From contig NZ_LMQW01000048.1 in the NCBI RefSeq assembly GCF_001425485.1, positions 186,001 through 250,000 on the forward strand: DNA of 64,000 bases, given 5' to 3'. The notes under the pieces are model-generated. The model was not told the DNA's origin. It did no database searches and worked only from the letters and a program-made list of their open reading frames with translations. The position numbers and the translations under genes were made by a program. This DNA comes from Aureimonas sp. Leaf427 (GTDB lineage Bacteria; Pseudomonadota; Alphaproteobacteria; Rhizobiales; Rhizobiaceae). This document shows positions 37,670 through 46,273 of the stretch, in pieces; position 1 is the first letter of the stretch, and each line of letters starts with the position of its first letter.

Positions 37670-38788
37670 TCAGCGGCCGAGTTCCTCGCCGAGGAAGGCG
37701 GCGACATCGGAGGGATCGACGTCGCGGGCGATGAAGGCCTCGCCGATGCCGCGCGTCAGGATGAAGGTCAGGCGTCCGCGGCTGACCTTCTTGTCCTGCG
37801 CGATCTTGTCCATCAGCTCCGGCACGGAGAAGCCGGCGCCGGGGATCTGCCCGATCCGCGTCGGCAGCCCGGCGCCGGCCAGATGCGCCTCGATGCGGCC
37901 CGCGTCCTGGCCGGAGGCGAGGCCCTGGCGCACGGAGAAGCGGTGCGCGAGCACCATGCCGATCGAGACCGCCTCGCCATGGACGAGCCGCTCCGCATCG
38001 TAGCGGCACGCCGATTCCAGCGCGTGGCCGAACGTGTGGCCGAGATTGAGAAGCGCGCGGCGTCCCTCCTCGCGTTCGTCGGCCACGACGACCTCGGCCT
38101 TGGCGCGGCAGCTGGCGGCGATCGCCTCGATGCGGGCGGGGCCGCCGGCGTAGATTTCGGGCCAGGCCGTCTCCAGCCAGGCGAAGAAGTCCGGCCGGTC
38201 GATCAGCCCGTATTTGACGACCTCCGCATAGCCGGCGGCGAATTCGCGCGGCGAGAGCGTGTCAAGCGCGGCCGTGTCGGCGAGGACGAGCTGCGGCTGG
38301 TTGAAGATGCCGAGAAGGTTCTTGCCCTGCGGGGAGTTGATGCCGGTCTTGCCGCCGACGGAACTGTCCACCTGCGAGAGCAGCGTCGTCGGCATCTGGA
38401 CGAAGTGCATGCCGCGTCGGACGATCCCGGCGACGAAGCCGGCGAGATCGCCGATCACGCCGCCGCCGAGCGCCAGGACCGCGTCCCCCCGCTCCAGCTT
38501 CGCCGCGATCACGCCTTCCGCCGCCTCCTGCAGATGCGCCCAGGACTTCGTCGTCTCCCCGGCGGGCAGCACGATCTCGGCGAACTCGACGTTGCTCGCG
38601 GCCAGCGACAGGCGCAGGCGCGGCAGGTGGAGAGCGGCGACCGTCGCGTCCGTGACGATCGCGACGCGCGCGCCGGGCAGGCGCTCGGCGATCCTGGCAC
38701 CCGCCGCCTCGATCAGCTTGGGGCCGATCAGAATGTCGTAGGCCCGCTCTCCCAGGGGAACGTGGACGGTGGTCGGTGCAGGAACCAT
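37670..38788 (-). CDS. aroB: 3-dehydroquinate synthase
   Basis: A 372-residue NAD- and Zn-dependent enzyme converting DAHP to 3-dehydroquinate in the shikimate pathway. The NAD site (LGGGVIGDLAGFVAGI) and the PTTLLSQVDSSVGGKTGIN block are intact; the metal ligands in NLGHTFGHALE are seen. The start lies 11 bp after the aroK stop, so the two are an operon. Confidence 0.96.
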   Translation of the reverse strand: MVPAPTTVHVPLGERAYDILIGPKLIEAAGARIAERLPGARVAIVTDATVAALHLPRLRLSLAASNVEFAEIVLPAGETTKSWAHLQEAAEGVIAAKLERGDAVLALGGGVIGDLAGFVAGIVRRGMHFVQMPTTLLSQVDSSVGGKTGINSPQGKNLLGIFNQPQLVLADTAALDTLSPREFAAGYAEVVKYGLIDRPDFFAWLETAWPEIYAGGPARIEAIAASCRAKAEVVVADEREEGRRALLNLGHTFGHALESACRYDAERLVHGEAVSIGMVLAHRFSVRQGLASGQDAGRIEAHLAGAGLPTRIGQIPGAGFSVPELMDKIAQDKKVSRGRLTFILTRGIGEAFIARDVDPSDVAAFLGEELGR

Positions 38789-38799
38789 GGGGCGATGTC

Positions 38800-39375
38800 T
38801 CAGGGCGCGGGGGCGAGGAACCGGTCGAGCGCTTCGGCGATCTCGTCGGCGATGACCTCGCGCTTCACGTTGCGCGAGGCGATCGTGATGTCGGCCGCGG
38901 CATAGACCGGATAGCGCTTGTCCATGAGGTCCTGCATGACGGCGCGCGGATCGGCGGCCTTCAGGAGCGGGCGGTTGCCGCGCCGGGCCACGCGCTCCAT
39001 CAGGATGTCGAGATCGGCCTTCAGCCAGACGGTGACGGCGCTGGAGGAGAGGACCTGCCGCGTCTCGGCGTTCATGAAGGCGCCGCCGCCGGTGGCCAGA
39101 ACCTGCGGCCCGTCCGCGGCGAGGCGCGTGACGACGCGGGCCTCCAGCGCGCGGAACTCGGGCTCGCCATAGGCGGTGAAGAGTTCGGGCACGGTCATGC
39201 GCGAGACCGTCTCGATCTCCGCATCCGTGTCCTTGAAGGGAAGGTCCAGAATTTGCGCGAGGCGCCGCCCGACCGTCGTCTTGCCCGCCCCCATGAGGCC
39301 GACCAGGACGATCGAACGCGAGCCGAGGCGCGCGCCGAGGCCGAAGGGGCTTCCGGGGCCGAGCTGACGATGCAT
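38800..39375 (-). CDS. aroK: Shikimate kinase
   Basis: A 191-residue P-loop kinase phosphorylating shikimate at O3. Walker A is [15 protein letters not shown] near residue 22, the substrate Asp lies in FKDTDAEIE, and the shikimate-binding VLATGGGAF and lid RGNRPLL are present. The ATG at 39375 (MHRQLGPG) is preferred; an upstream start at 39438 would add 21 unrelated residues. It is the first gene of aroKB and is divergent from the small protein before xerD. Confidence 0.94.
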   Translation of the reverse strand: MHRQLGPGSPFGLGARLGSRSIVLVGLMGAGKTTVGRRLAQILDLPFKDTDAEIETVSRMTVPELFTAYGEPEFRALEARVVTRLAADGPQVLATGGGAFMNAETRQVLSSSAVTVWLKADLDILMERVARRGNRPLLKAADPRAVMQDLMDKRYPVYAAADITIASRNVKREVIADEIAEALDRFLAPAP

Positions 39376-39580
39376 GTTCAGAATGTCACATCTCCTGGAA
39401 CGGTCGATGGGGTGCCAGCAAATCAGGTGTTGCGTCAAGGCGGAGCGCTTCTTCCGCTTTGCGCCTTGCGGGCCTTAAGGCATTCTTTCATTCAAAGCGG
39501 CGACGGTGTTCCCGCCGCGAATCGCGCGCGGCAGGCGCAGCGGCCGTTCGACCCTTGGCGAGAAGAGCGATCCTTTCAGC

Positions 39581-39844
39581 ATGCCCACTCTCGTCCGCAT
39601 CCTGTCGATTCTCGGCCTTGCCGCCGGTGCGGTCTTCGCCGCGATGGCCGCGCTCGTCGTGCTCGTGCAGCCGACGACCCGGCCCGTGACGGTCGAGGTC
39701 GCCATCCCGCCGCGCGTCAAGGTCGAGGCGCCGGCGCCCGCCGCGCCGCCGGCGGCCGAAACGACCGAGATCGGCCCCTTCGAGGCCCAGGCGGCACCCG
39801 CCGCCGTTGATCCGAACGTCACCGGCGGCACGCTGCGCCGATGA
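39581..39844 (+). CDS. Small membrane-anchored protein of unknown function
   Basis: An 87-residue protein with one N-terminal hydrophobic helix ([25 protein letters not shown]) and a Pro/Ala-rich periplasmic or cytoplasmic tail. No family recognised. It is translationally coupled to xerD (ATGA overlap) and divergent from aroK, an arrangement that seems fixed in related genomes. A start at 39506 is less likely, as it adds a charged leader before the helix. Confidence 0.7.
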   Translation: MPTLVRILSILGLAAGAVFAAMAALVVLVQPTTRPVTVEVAIPPRVKVEAPAPAAPPAAETTEIGPFEAQAAPAAVDPNVTGGTLRR

Positions 39845-40833
39845 GCGGAGCCGCTGGGGAAAGCCGGGCAGGGGGGCGGGACGGCGCCGATATCGAGAGC
39901 TTTCTCGAGATGATGGCCATCGAGCGGGGCGCGGCGGACAACACGATCGCCGCCTATCGCCGCGACCTGGAGGATGCGGCCGGCTTCCTGGCGGGGCGCG
40001 GGAGGTCGCTCGGCAAGGCGGGCGCGGAGGATCTGCGCGCCTTCGTCTCGCATCTGGCGGTGCAGGGCTTCGCCGCTTCCAGCCAGGCGCGGCGCATGTC
40101 CTCGCTCCGGCAGTTCTTCCGCTATCTCTACGGCGAGGGGATGCGGCCGGACGATCCGACCGGAACGCTGGAAGCGCAGAAGCGGGCGCGCTCGCTGCCC
40201 AAGGTGATGAGCGAGGACGAGGCGGGGCGGCTGCTCGACACGGCGGCGGCGGAAGCTTCGCGCACCGATCTTTCGCCGACCGCGCTCGCGCGGGCCCGCC
40301 GCCTCCATGCGCTGGTCGAGATCCTCTACGCGACGGGGCTTCGCGTTTCCGAACTCGTCGGCCTTCCCCGGGGCGTGCTGCGGCAGCGCTCGCGCATGAT
40401 CGTCGTGCGCGGCAAGGGCGACAAGGAGCGCATGGTGCCGCTCGGCGAGCGCGCCCGCGACGCGATGGAGGCCTTCGGCGCCGCGCTCCGGGCCGCCGAG
40501 GTCGAGACGGGAGCCGCCTCCCGCGCGGCCGACCAGCCCTGGCTCTTCCCGGCGCTCTCCGAGAGCGGCCACATGACCCGCCAGGCCTTCGCGCGCGATC
40601 TGAAGGCGCTGTCGATCCGGGCCGGCATTGCGCCCGCGCGCGTCTCGCCGCACGTCCTGCGCCATGCCTTCGCGAGCCATCTCCTGCAGAACGGCGCGGA
40701 CCTGCGCGCCGTGCAGGAACTGCTCGGCCATGCCGACATCTCGACGACGCAGATCTACACCCATGTCCTGGAGGAGCGGCTCCTGCGCCTCGTCACGGAC
40801 CACCATCCGCTCTCGGAGGCGGGTCGGGACTAG
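39841..40833 (+). CDS. xerD: Tyrosine recombinase XerD
   Basis: A 330-residue site-specific recombinase of the chromosome dimer resolution system. The N-terminal SAM-like domain (residues 15-110) precedes the catalytic domain with Arg in [12 protein letters not shown], Lys in [12 protein letters not shown], His/Arg in [15 protein letters not shown], His in [16 protein letters not shown] and the nucleophilic Tyr in IYTH. It is a housekeeping XerD, not a phage integrase, given its position and lack of att-like repeats. Confidence 0.92.
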   Translation: MSGAAGESRAGGRDGADIESFLEMMAIERGAADNTIAAYRRDLEDAAGFLAGRGRSLGKAGAEDLRAFVSHLAVQGFAASSQARRMSSLRQFFRYLYGEGMRPDDPTGTLEAQKRARSLPKVMSEDEAGRLLDTAAAEASRTDLSPTALARARRLHALVEILYATGLRVSELVGLPRGVLRQRSRMIVVRGKGDKERMVPLGERARDAMEAFGAALRAAEVETGAASRAADQPWLFPALSESGHMTRQAFARDLKALSIRAGIAPARVSPHVLRHAFASHLLQNGADLRAVQELLGHADISTTQIYTHVLEERLLRLVTDHHPLSEAGRD

Positions 40834-41063
40834 CGTCCTGCGACGGGCTCGTTTCGAGGGCCTCGCCAAATCGTGCGCCGCGCGCGTCGATCCGGGCCGC
40901 CGCTTTCTTGACAAGGCGGGGTCGCATCGCCAGTTTGCGCGCAAATTCGACCCGTTCCGTACCCCGTGGCGCATGCCTGTCATGCAAGCACGGGCCGGCT
41001 GTCGCCGGGACCTTCGGTGGACGGGTCCGAATGCTTCGAAAGGACCCGCGCGGTCGCGCATCC

Positions 41064-42017
41064 ATGCACAACTACCTCGACTTCGAAAAGCCGGTCGCCG
41101 ACCTCGAAAGCCAGATCCTCTCCCTGAAGAACATCGGCGTCGCGGAGAACGGCGTCGATGTCTCCGAGGAGATCCAGCGCCTGGAGAAGCGCTCGAAGGA
41201 TGCGCTGGTCGAGCTCTACAAGAAGCTGACCCCCTGGCAGAAGACGCAGGTCGCCCGCCATGCCGACCGCCCGCATTGCCTCGACTATATCGAGCGCATC
41301 ATCACCGACTTCACGCCGCTCGCCGGCGACCGGCTCTTCGCCGAGGACCACGCCATCATTTCCGGCTTCGGCCGCTTCGACGGCATGCCCATCGCCGTGA
41401 TCGGCCAGGAGAAGGGCTCGGACACGCAGACGCGCCTGAAGCGCAATTTCGGCATGGCGCGGCCGGAAGGCTATCGCAAGGCCGTGCGGATCATGGAACT
41501 GGCCGAGCGATTCGGCCTGCCCGTCCTGACGCTGGTCGATACGGCCGGCGCCTATCCCGGCATCGGCGCGGAGGAGCGCGGACAGGCCGAGGCCATCGCC
41601 CGCTCCACCGAGATGTGCCTCAACCTCAAGGTTCCCATCGTCTCGCTCGTCATCGGCGAGGGCGGCTCGGGCGGTGCCATCGCCATCGCGGCGGCGAACC
41701 GCGTGCTCATGCTGGAACACGCGATCTATTCGGTGATCTCGCCGGAGGCCGGCGCCTCCATCCTCTGGCGCGACGCGACGCGCTCGCGCGACGTGGCGCA
41801 GGCGATGAAGATCACGGCGCAGGATCTGAAGGGCTTCGGCGTGATCGACGAGATCGTCCCCGAGCCCCTCGGCGGCGCCCATCGCAGCACCGACGAGGCG
41901 ATCGACACCGCGGCCGAGCACCTGCGCGCCGCCTTCGCCGATCTCACCGGCAAGGACGGCGAGACGCTGCGGCGCCTCCGCCGCGAGAAGTTCCTCGCGA
42001 TCGGCCGCAATCTCTGA
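41064..42017 (+). CDS. accA: Acetyl-CoA carboxylase carboxyltransferase subunit alpha
   Basis: A 317-residue subunit that with AccD transfers carboxyl groups to acetyl-CoA for fatty acid synthesis. The N-terminal LDFEKPVADLESQI and the crotonase-like core (VDTAGAYPGIGAEERGQAEAIA, GEGGSGGAIAIAAANRVLMLEHAIYSVISPEAGASILW) are canonical. ATG at 41064 gives normal length. It is 230 bp after xerD, enough for its own promoter (a TTGACA at 40908 lacks a convincing -10). Confidence 0.97.
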   Translation: MHNYLDFEKPVADLESQILSLKNIGVAENGVDVSEEIQRLEKRSKDALVELYKKLTPWQKTQVARHADRPHCLDYIERIITDFTPLAGDRLFAEDHAIISGFGRFDGMPIAVIGQEKGSDTQTRLKRNFGMARPEGYRKAVRIMELAERFGLPVLTLVDTAGAYPGIGAEERGQAEAIARSTEMCLNLKVPIVSLVIGEGGSGGAIAIAAANRVLMLEHAIYSVISPEAGASILWRDATRSRDVAQAMKITAQDLKGFGVIDEIVPEPLGGAHRSTDEAIDTAAEHLRAAFADLTGKDGETLRRLRREKFLAIGRNL

Positions 42018-42358
42018 ACGAAGCCCTCATCGTCGACGCCGCGAAGCGGTTCCCGCCGCCCTCCGATTGAGCGGCGACCGTTGCGCGAACGACACGCTCG
42101 CGGCCTTTCGGCCACGGGCGCGATCCGGCAATGTGCGGCCCTCGGTGCCGGTCGCACCGGTCCTCGAGGATGCGATGAAGCGGGTGCTTAACCGTTTCTT
42201 CATCGATCGAATGCACAACGGGATGTGAAGGCTTCCTTAACCCCTGCCTCGCGCGTCGCGTCGGCAGGCGGAAGCCTCAGGTCGCTGGAGCCCTTGGGCC
42301 CTTGCGGCGGATGGATGCCACAGGCGCTTCCGAAGCGCCGGCGAACGAGAGGGCGGGG
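42018..42358. other. Intergenic region, 341 bp, no gene recognised
   Basis: Lies between accA and the L,D-transpeptidase gene. It holds GC-rich sequence with AT-richer islands around CTTAACCGTTTCTTCAT and CTTCCTTAACCCC that could include a promoter for the downstream gene. I saw no tRNA, small RNA, riboswitch consensus or plausible coding frame. Confidence 0.5.
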
Positions 42359-43363
42359 ATGCTCGTCAGACGTTGGATGACCGCCGCGCTGCTCGCGGCC
42401 AGTCTCATGACCGTTTCCGCATGCCAGAAGGGCGCCGATCTCGGCGACCTCATGGGCGCCAACGCGCCCGTTCCCGCCGCCCTCGTGGCGGACATGAAGA
42501 CCAAGGACATGAGCGTGAAGTCGCCCATGCTCGTCCGGCTCTTCAAGGAGGAGTCCGAACTCGAGGTCTGGAAGCAGACGTCCAACGGCGAGTACGCGCT
42601 TCTCAAGACCTATTCGATCTGCGCCTGGTCCGGGAAGCTCGGGCCCAAGAAGGCGGCCGGCGACCGGCAGGCGCCCGAGGGCTTCTACACGGTGACGCCG
42701 GGCCAGTTGAACCCGGACTCCCAGCACCATCTCGCCTTCAACATCGGCTATCCCAACAAGTACGATCAGGCGAACGGCGCGACCGGCGAGCATCTGATGG
42801 TGCACGGCTCCTGTAACTCGTCCGGCTGCTATGCCATGGACGACTGGCAGGTCGAGGAGCTCTACGCGCTCGCCCGCGACAGCTTCGCCGGCGGCCAGCG
42901 TTCCTTCCAGATCCAGGCCATGCCCTTCCGCATGACGCCGAGAAACATGGCGCGCCATCGCCAGTCCGATCACTACGCCTTCTGGAAGATGCTGAAGGAG
43001 GGCTCGGACCGGTTCGAGCTGACCAAGAAGCCCCCGGTCGTCGGCGCCTGCGAGAAGCGCTACGTCTTCGATCCGAAGCTGGCGGAGGGCCAGACCCTTT
43101 CGCCGGCCGGCGCCTGCCCGCCCGTGGCGGAATCGGCCGAAGTCGCCTCCAAGCGCCTCGCCGACGAGGCCGAGGAGGAGCGGATCGTGGCCGAGATGAC
43201 GCCGACGGACTTCGCGCCGATCTCCACCTTCTCCTACAAGACCGGCGCCCCGATCACGGCCGACGCCTACGCCGCCGAGCAGCACCGCCGCCCCGGCTTC
43301 GACCGCCTGGGCAAGCCGATCGCGGCCAAGAAGCAGACCGTCTTCGACGGGTTCCTGAAGTAG
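42359..43363 (+). CDS. L,D-transpeptidase (YafK-like) lipoprotein
   Basis: A 334-residue protein. A lipoprotein signal ends in MTVSACQ (Cys near residue 22). The YkuD-type catalytic domain contains the motif HGSCNSSGCYAM, whose last Cys is the nucleophile, and ends near residue 220. A C-terminal extension of about 110 residues is specific to such proteins in Rhizobiales. Members crosslink peptidoglycan or attach outer-membrane proteins; which is unknown. ATG at 42359 follows GAGAGGG. Confidence 0.88.
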   Translation: MLVRRWMTAALLAASLMTVSACQKGADLGDLMGANAPVPAALVADMKTKDMSVKSPMLVRLFKEESELEVWKQTSNGEYALLKTYSICAWSGKLGPKKAAGDRQAPEGFYTVTPGQLNPDSQHHLAFNIGYPNKYDQANGATGEHLMVHGSCNSSGCYAMDDWQVEELYALARDSFAGGQRSFQIQAMPFRMTPRNMARHRQSDHYAFWKMLKEGSDRFELTKKPPVVGACEKRYVFDPKLAEGQTLSPAGACPPVAESAEVASKRLADEAEEERIVAEMTPTDFAPISTFSYKTGAPITADAYAAEQHRRPGFDRLGKPIAAKKQTVFDGFLK

Positions 43364-43445
43364 CTTCGGCGCTCGGAACGCGGACGAGGGTCGGCGCAAC
43401 GATGTGAGACATCGTCGCGCTGCAGCCCGATGGCCCCCGAAGCCG

Positions 43446-44006
43446 CTACGTTCGAGAAGGCCCCGTTTGTTCGCCCGGCGGGGCCTTTTCCGTTTCATGT
43501 TCGGCGAGAAGGGCGAGGATGTCCCGCAGGCCGTCTTCCTCGCTCCGCCCGGCGGTCTCGACGCGGGGGACCGGCGGCGTCCGGCGTTCGTCCTCGCGGG
43601 CCACGACATCCGCCCAGGTCGGCCGGCTCTTGCCGCCAGTGAGACGCGCTTCCACCCGCCGCCTGTGCTCTACCGGGTCGGAGCAGACGATCTCGATCTC
43701 CAGCGCATTCCGGCCGGCCGCAGCGGCGACCGCCCGCCAGGCGATGCGGGTGATCTCGATCGAATTGACGCAATCGGCGATGACGGTGTTGCCGGCGTCG
43801 AGATTGTCGCGCGCGATGGCGTAGGCGACCGTATAGCCGAGGGCACCGACCCCCGACCCAACGGCTGCGATCGTCTCCTCGATCGTGTCGATCCGGAGGT
43901 AGGTCGCGCCGAGTTCACCGGCGAGGCGGCGGGCGAGCGTCGTCTTGCCGGCGCCGGGGCGGCCGGAAAGGATTAGAAGGACCGCTTCGCCGCCTTCACG
44001 CCTCAT
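43446..44006 (-). CDS. P-loop AAA-type kinase, Zeta/Cpt-like
   Basis: A 186-residue small ATPase. Walker A is LSGRPGAGKTTLARRLA near residue 15; there is an Asp-rich YLRIDTIEE segment, an IADCVNS motif and a LID-like Arg pair (EHRRRVEAR). It resembles Zeta-toxin, chloramphenicol phosphotransferase or small P-loop kinases; no specific substrate is shown. ATG at 44006 overlaps the DUF1289 stop by 11 bp. Its 3' end contains an intrinsic terminator sequence. Confidence 0.78.
   Translation of the reverse strand: MRREGGEAVLLILSGRPGAGKTTLARRLAGELGATYLRIDTIEETIAAVGSGVGALGYTVAYAIARDNLDAGNTVIADCVNSIEITRIAWRAVAAAAGRNALEIEIVCSDPVEHRRRVEARLTGGKSRPTWADVVAREDERRTPPVPRVETAGRSEEDGLRDILALLAEHETEKAPPGEQTGPSRT
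43457..43489. terminator. Terminator hairpin inside the kinase 3' end
   Basis: AAGGCCCCG at 43457-43465 pairs with CGGGGCCTT at 43479-43487, followed by T residues on the + strand (43486-43489). It suits termination of the rightward L,D-transpeptidase transcript. It lies inside the last 14 codons of the convergent kinase gene. Confidence 0.75.
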
Positions 44007-44295
44007 CGGCCTCGCGCACCGGGCAGTCCACGCCCTCCATCTCGCATTTGCGGCGATAGGACATGATCCAGAAGCCGGGATTGCGGGTGGATTCGGCAAG
44101 GCGCCCGACGAGGCCCTCGATGAAGGCCTTCTTCGCGGCGCCTCCGCCATGGCGCGGGAAGGTGTCCTTCTCCATCTTCGTCATGGAGCAGCCGATGCAG
44201 CGGCCCTGCCGCTTGTACTTGCAGACGTCGACGCAGGGGCTCGGAACCCGCGCCCAGAGGTCGAGGTCGTCGTCGAAGCGGATGGCGTCGGACAT
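43996..44295 (-). CDS. DUF1289 family Cys-rich protein (copy 1)
   Basis: A 99-residue protein with the DUF1289 core PSPCVDVCKYKRQGRCIGCSMTK, whose four Cys could bind a metal or Fe-S centre, and a late Cys pair (RKCEMEGVDCPV). Function unknown. Start at 44295 follows GGAG. It is in the leftward comF-grxC-nit-DUF1178-DUF1289 run and overlaps the next gene by 11 bp. Confidence 0.86.
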   Translation of the reverse strand: MSDAIRFDDDLDLWARVPSPCVDVCKYKRQGRCIGCSMTKMEKDTFPRHGGGAAKKAFIEGLVGRLAESTRNPGFWIMSYRRKCEMEGVDCPVREADEA

Positions 44296-44313
44296 GGGGG
44301 GCTCCGGCAGGGA

Positions 44314-44601
44314 TCAGGCGGCGAGGTCGGCGCGGCTCTCTTCGAGCTTGTCGAGCGGGCAGTCGGCGCCCTTCCGCTCGCAGCGGCGGCGATACATGCG
44401 CGACCAGTAGCCGTAGCGATCCTTCGAGACGAGGCGCTCGGAGAGCATCTCGAAGAAGGGGCGGATCTCCGCCTTGCCCTTCAGCTTCTTGAAGCGCTTC
44501 TTTTCGGGCTTGGTCATCTGGCATCCGATGCAATGTCCCTTGTCCCGGAACTTGCAGACGTCGATGCACGGCGAGGGGGCCTTCTGCCAGATATTGGCCA
44601 A
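44314..44601 (-). CDS. DUF1289 family Cys-rich protein (copy 2)
   Basis: A 95-residue paralogue with the same pattern SPCIDVCKFRDKGHCIGCQMTKPEKKRFKKL and a distal RRCERKGADCPL. The start is a TTG at 44601 (LANIWQKAPSPC) after AAGGAAAG; the frame has no ATG in a suitable place. It is 18 bp upstream of copy 1. Two adjacent DUF1289 genes imply a local duplication. Confidence 0.84.
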   Translation of the reverse strand: MANIWQKAPSPCIDVCKFRDKGHCIGCQMTKPEKKRFKKLKGKAEIRPFFEMLSERLVSKDRYGYWSRMYRRRCERKGADCPLDKLEESRADLAA

Positions 44602-44660
44602 GTGGTCTTTCCTTCGAATGGATGACAGAGGCGCTGCAGCGGCGGCCGCCTGTGCTGGAA

Positions 44661-45074
44661 TCAGTTCTTCTCTTCGGGTAGGGGCGGCAGCGGCAGGGCC
44701 GCGATGCCCTCCTCCATCAGCCCCTTCACCTCGACGGGCGAGGCCTCGCCGTAGATGCGGCGCTCGTCGGCCTCGCCGTAATGGATGCGGCGCGCCTCCT
44801 CGGCGAAATTGGGGCCGACATAGTCGGCGCTCGCCCGGACCTCGCGCCCCATGCGCTGCAGCGTCTCCGCGACCTTGGCCATCTCGGCCGGCGTCGGCGC
44901 CTCGCGCGTGCCGGCGACGGCCGGGCGCATCAGCGCCTTGCCGACCGAGGTCGAGCCGCAGACGGGACAGCTGACGAGGCCGCGCTGCGCCTGACCGTCG
45001 AAGTCCTCCCCGGAGCGGAACCAGCCGTCGAAGGCGTGCCCCGCCGCCTCGCAGCGCAGGGCGAAATGAATCAC
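44661..45074 (-). CDS. DUF1178 family zinc-ribbon-like protein
   Basis: A 137-residue protein with the DUF1178 features: an N-terminal IHFALRCEAAGHAFDGWF, a C-x-x-C (SCPVCGSTSVGKALMRP) likely to bind zinc with the first Cys, and a charged helix (GPNFAEEARRIHYGEADERRIYGEA). Function unknown. The start overlaps the nitrilase stop by 4 bp, so it is coupled to it. Confidence 0.88.
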   Translation of the reverse strand: MIHFALRCEAAGHAFDGWFRSGEDFDGQAQRGLVSCPVCGSTSVGKALMRPAVAGTREAPTPAEMAKVAETLQRMGREVRASADYVGPNFAEEARRIHYGEADERRIYGEASPVEVKGLMEEGIAALPLPPLPEEKN

Positions 45075-45946
45075 TCGGCAGCCTCGGTCCGAGCGGGCTC
45101 GGCCGTTGCGTCCACGACCGAGAAGTCGCGCGCGTTGCGAAGATTCGGGATCTTGCCCCGCGCGTCCGCGACGAGGCTCGTGTCGATCTCGGCGACCGCG
45201 ATGCCGGGCTCGTCGCCGTCGACCTCGGCGAGGATGCGGCCCCAGGGGTCGATGATGATCGAATGGCCATAGGTCTCGCGGCCGTCTTCATGGCGCCCGC
45301 CCTGGGCGGCCGCGATGACGAAGGCGCCGTTTTCGATGGCGCGGGCGCGCAGGAGCACGTGCCAATGCGCCTCGCCGGTCTGGCGCGTGAAGGCGGCGGG
45401 CGCGGTCAGAACCTCGGCTCCCGCCATGGCCTCGGCGCGGAAGATCTGCGGAAAGCGCATGTCGTAGCAGACCGCGAAGCCGAGCCGTGCGGAGCCGCCG
45501 GGGAAATCGAGATCGGCCAGCGTGGCGGAGCCGCCGGGGCGATAGGTGTTGGATTCGCGCCAGCTCTCGCCATTGGCGAGGTCCACGTCGAACATGTGGA
45601 TCTTGTCGTAGGTCGCCGCGCGGCTGCCGTCCGGGCGGAAGAGGAAGGCGCGGTTGGCGACCTTGCCGTCCTCGACGGCGACAGCCACCGAGCCGACATG
45701 GATGAAGACGCCATGGCGCTTTGCGAGCGCCGAGGCCGTCGCCACGACGACGTCGCCGGCCTCGTCCTTCAGCTTGGCGTTCAGCCCGGCGCGGTCGCGC
45801 TGGACCATGCCGGTCATCTCGGGCGACTGGAGATAGGTGGCGCCGGCCGCGACCGCCTCCTCCACGAGCCGGGTCAGCGCCTCGGCGCTGGCATCGGGAT
45901 CGGTGCCGGAGCGCATCTGAAGGACGGCGGCCTTGAAGACGGTCAT
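45071..45946 (-). CDS. Nit1-like carbon-nitrogen hydrolase (deaminated glutathione amidase)
   Basis: A 291-residue nitrilase-superfamily amidase. The catalytic triad is visible: Glu in SPEMTGM, Lys in YDKIHMFDVDL and Cys in FAVCYDMRFPQIF. The YDKIHMFDVD block and length put it with Nit1/YbeM, which repair deaminated glutathione. The ATG at 45946 follows GGAGA. It follows grxC by 25 bp, so a thiol-metabolism operon is likely. Confidence 0.9.
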   Translation of the reverse strand: MTVFKAAVLQMRSGTDPDASAEALTRLVEEAVAAGATYLQSPEMTGMVQRDRAGLNAKLKDEAGDVVVATASALAKRHGVFIHVGSVAVAVEDGKVANRAFLFRPDGSRAATYDKIHMFDVDLANGESWRESNTYRPGGSATLADLDFPGGSARLGFAVCYDMRFPQIFRAEAMAGAEVLTAPAAFTRQTGEAHWHVLLRARAIENGAFVIAAAQGGRHEDGRETYGHSIIIDPWGRILAEVDGDEPGIAVAEIDTSLVADARGKIPNLRNARDFSVVDATAEPARTEAAE

Positions 45947-45971
45947 CGAGGGGTCTCCGGGAAGGGGGCCG

Positions 45972-46229
45972 TCAGGCGGCGAGCAGCGTGTCGAGATCGC
46001 CCCTGCGGTCGAGCTCGTGGAGATCGTCGCAGCCGCCGACATGGCGCCCGTCGATGAAGATCTGCGGGAAGGTCGAGCCGCCGTTCGAGCGGGCGGTCAT
46101 CTCGCGGCGCAGCTCCGGCGAGTTGCTGGCGTCCTTCTCCTCGTAGGAGACGCCCTTGGCGTCGAGAAGCTGCTTGGCCCGCGCACAATAGCCGCAGAAC
46201 TGGCGCGTGTAGATGACGATGTCGCTCAT
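45972..46229 (-). CDS. grxC: Glutaredoxin 3
   Basis: An 85-residue dithiol glutaredoxin with the CGYC active site near residue 12, the cis-Pro segment STFPQIFIDG and the GGCDDLHEL glutathione loop. It reduces protein disulfides and ribonucleotide reductase using glutathione. ATG at 46229 is the family start. It lies 44 bp downstream of comF on the same strand. Confidence 0.95.
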   Translation of the reverse strand: MSDIVIYTRQFCGYCARAKQLLDAKGVSYEEKDASNSPELRREMTARSNGGSTFPQIFIDGRHVGGCDDLHELDRRGDLDTLLAA

Positions 46230-46273
46230 GGTCTTGTCCAAGGAGGGGCCGCTTTCTGGAGGATATGGACGCC

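Noticed and set aside
39841-40833. xerD as the integrase of a mobile element
   Set aside because: It has full XerD character, is coupled to a small conserved gene and is surrounded by aro and acc genes with no att-like repeats or cargo.
40908-40936. TTGACA upstream of accA as a promoter
   Set aside because: No -10 hexamer close to consensus is found at 16-18 bp spacing.
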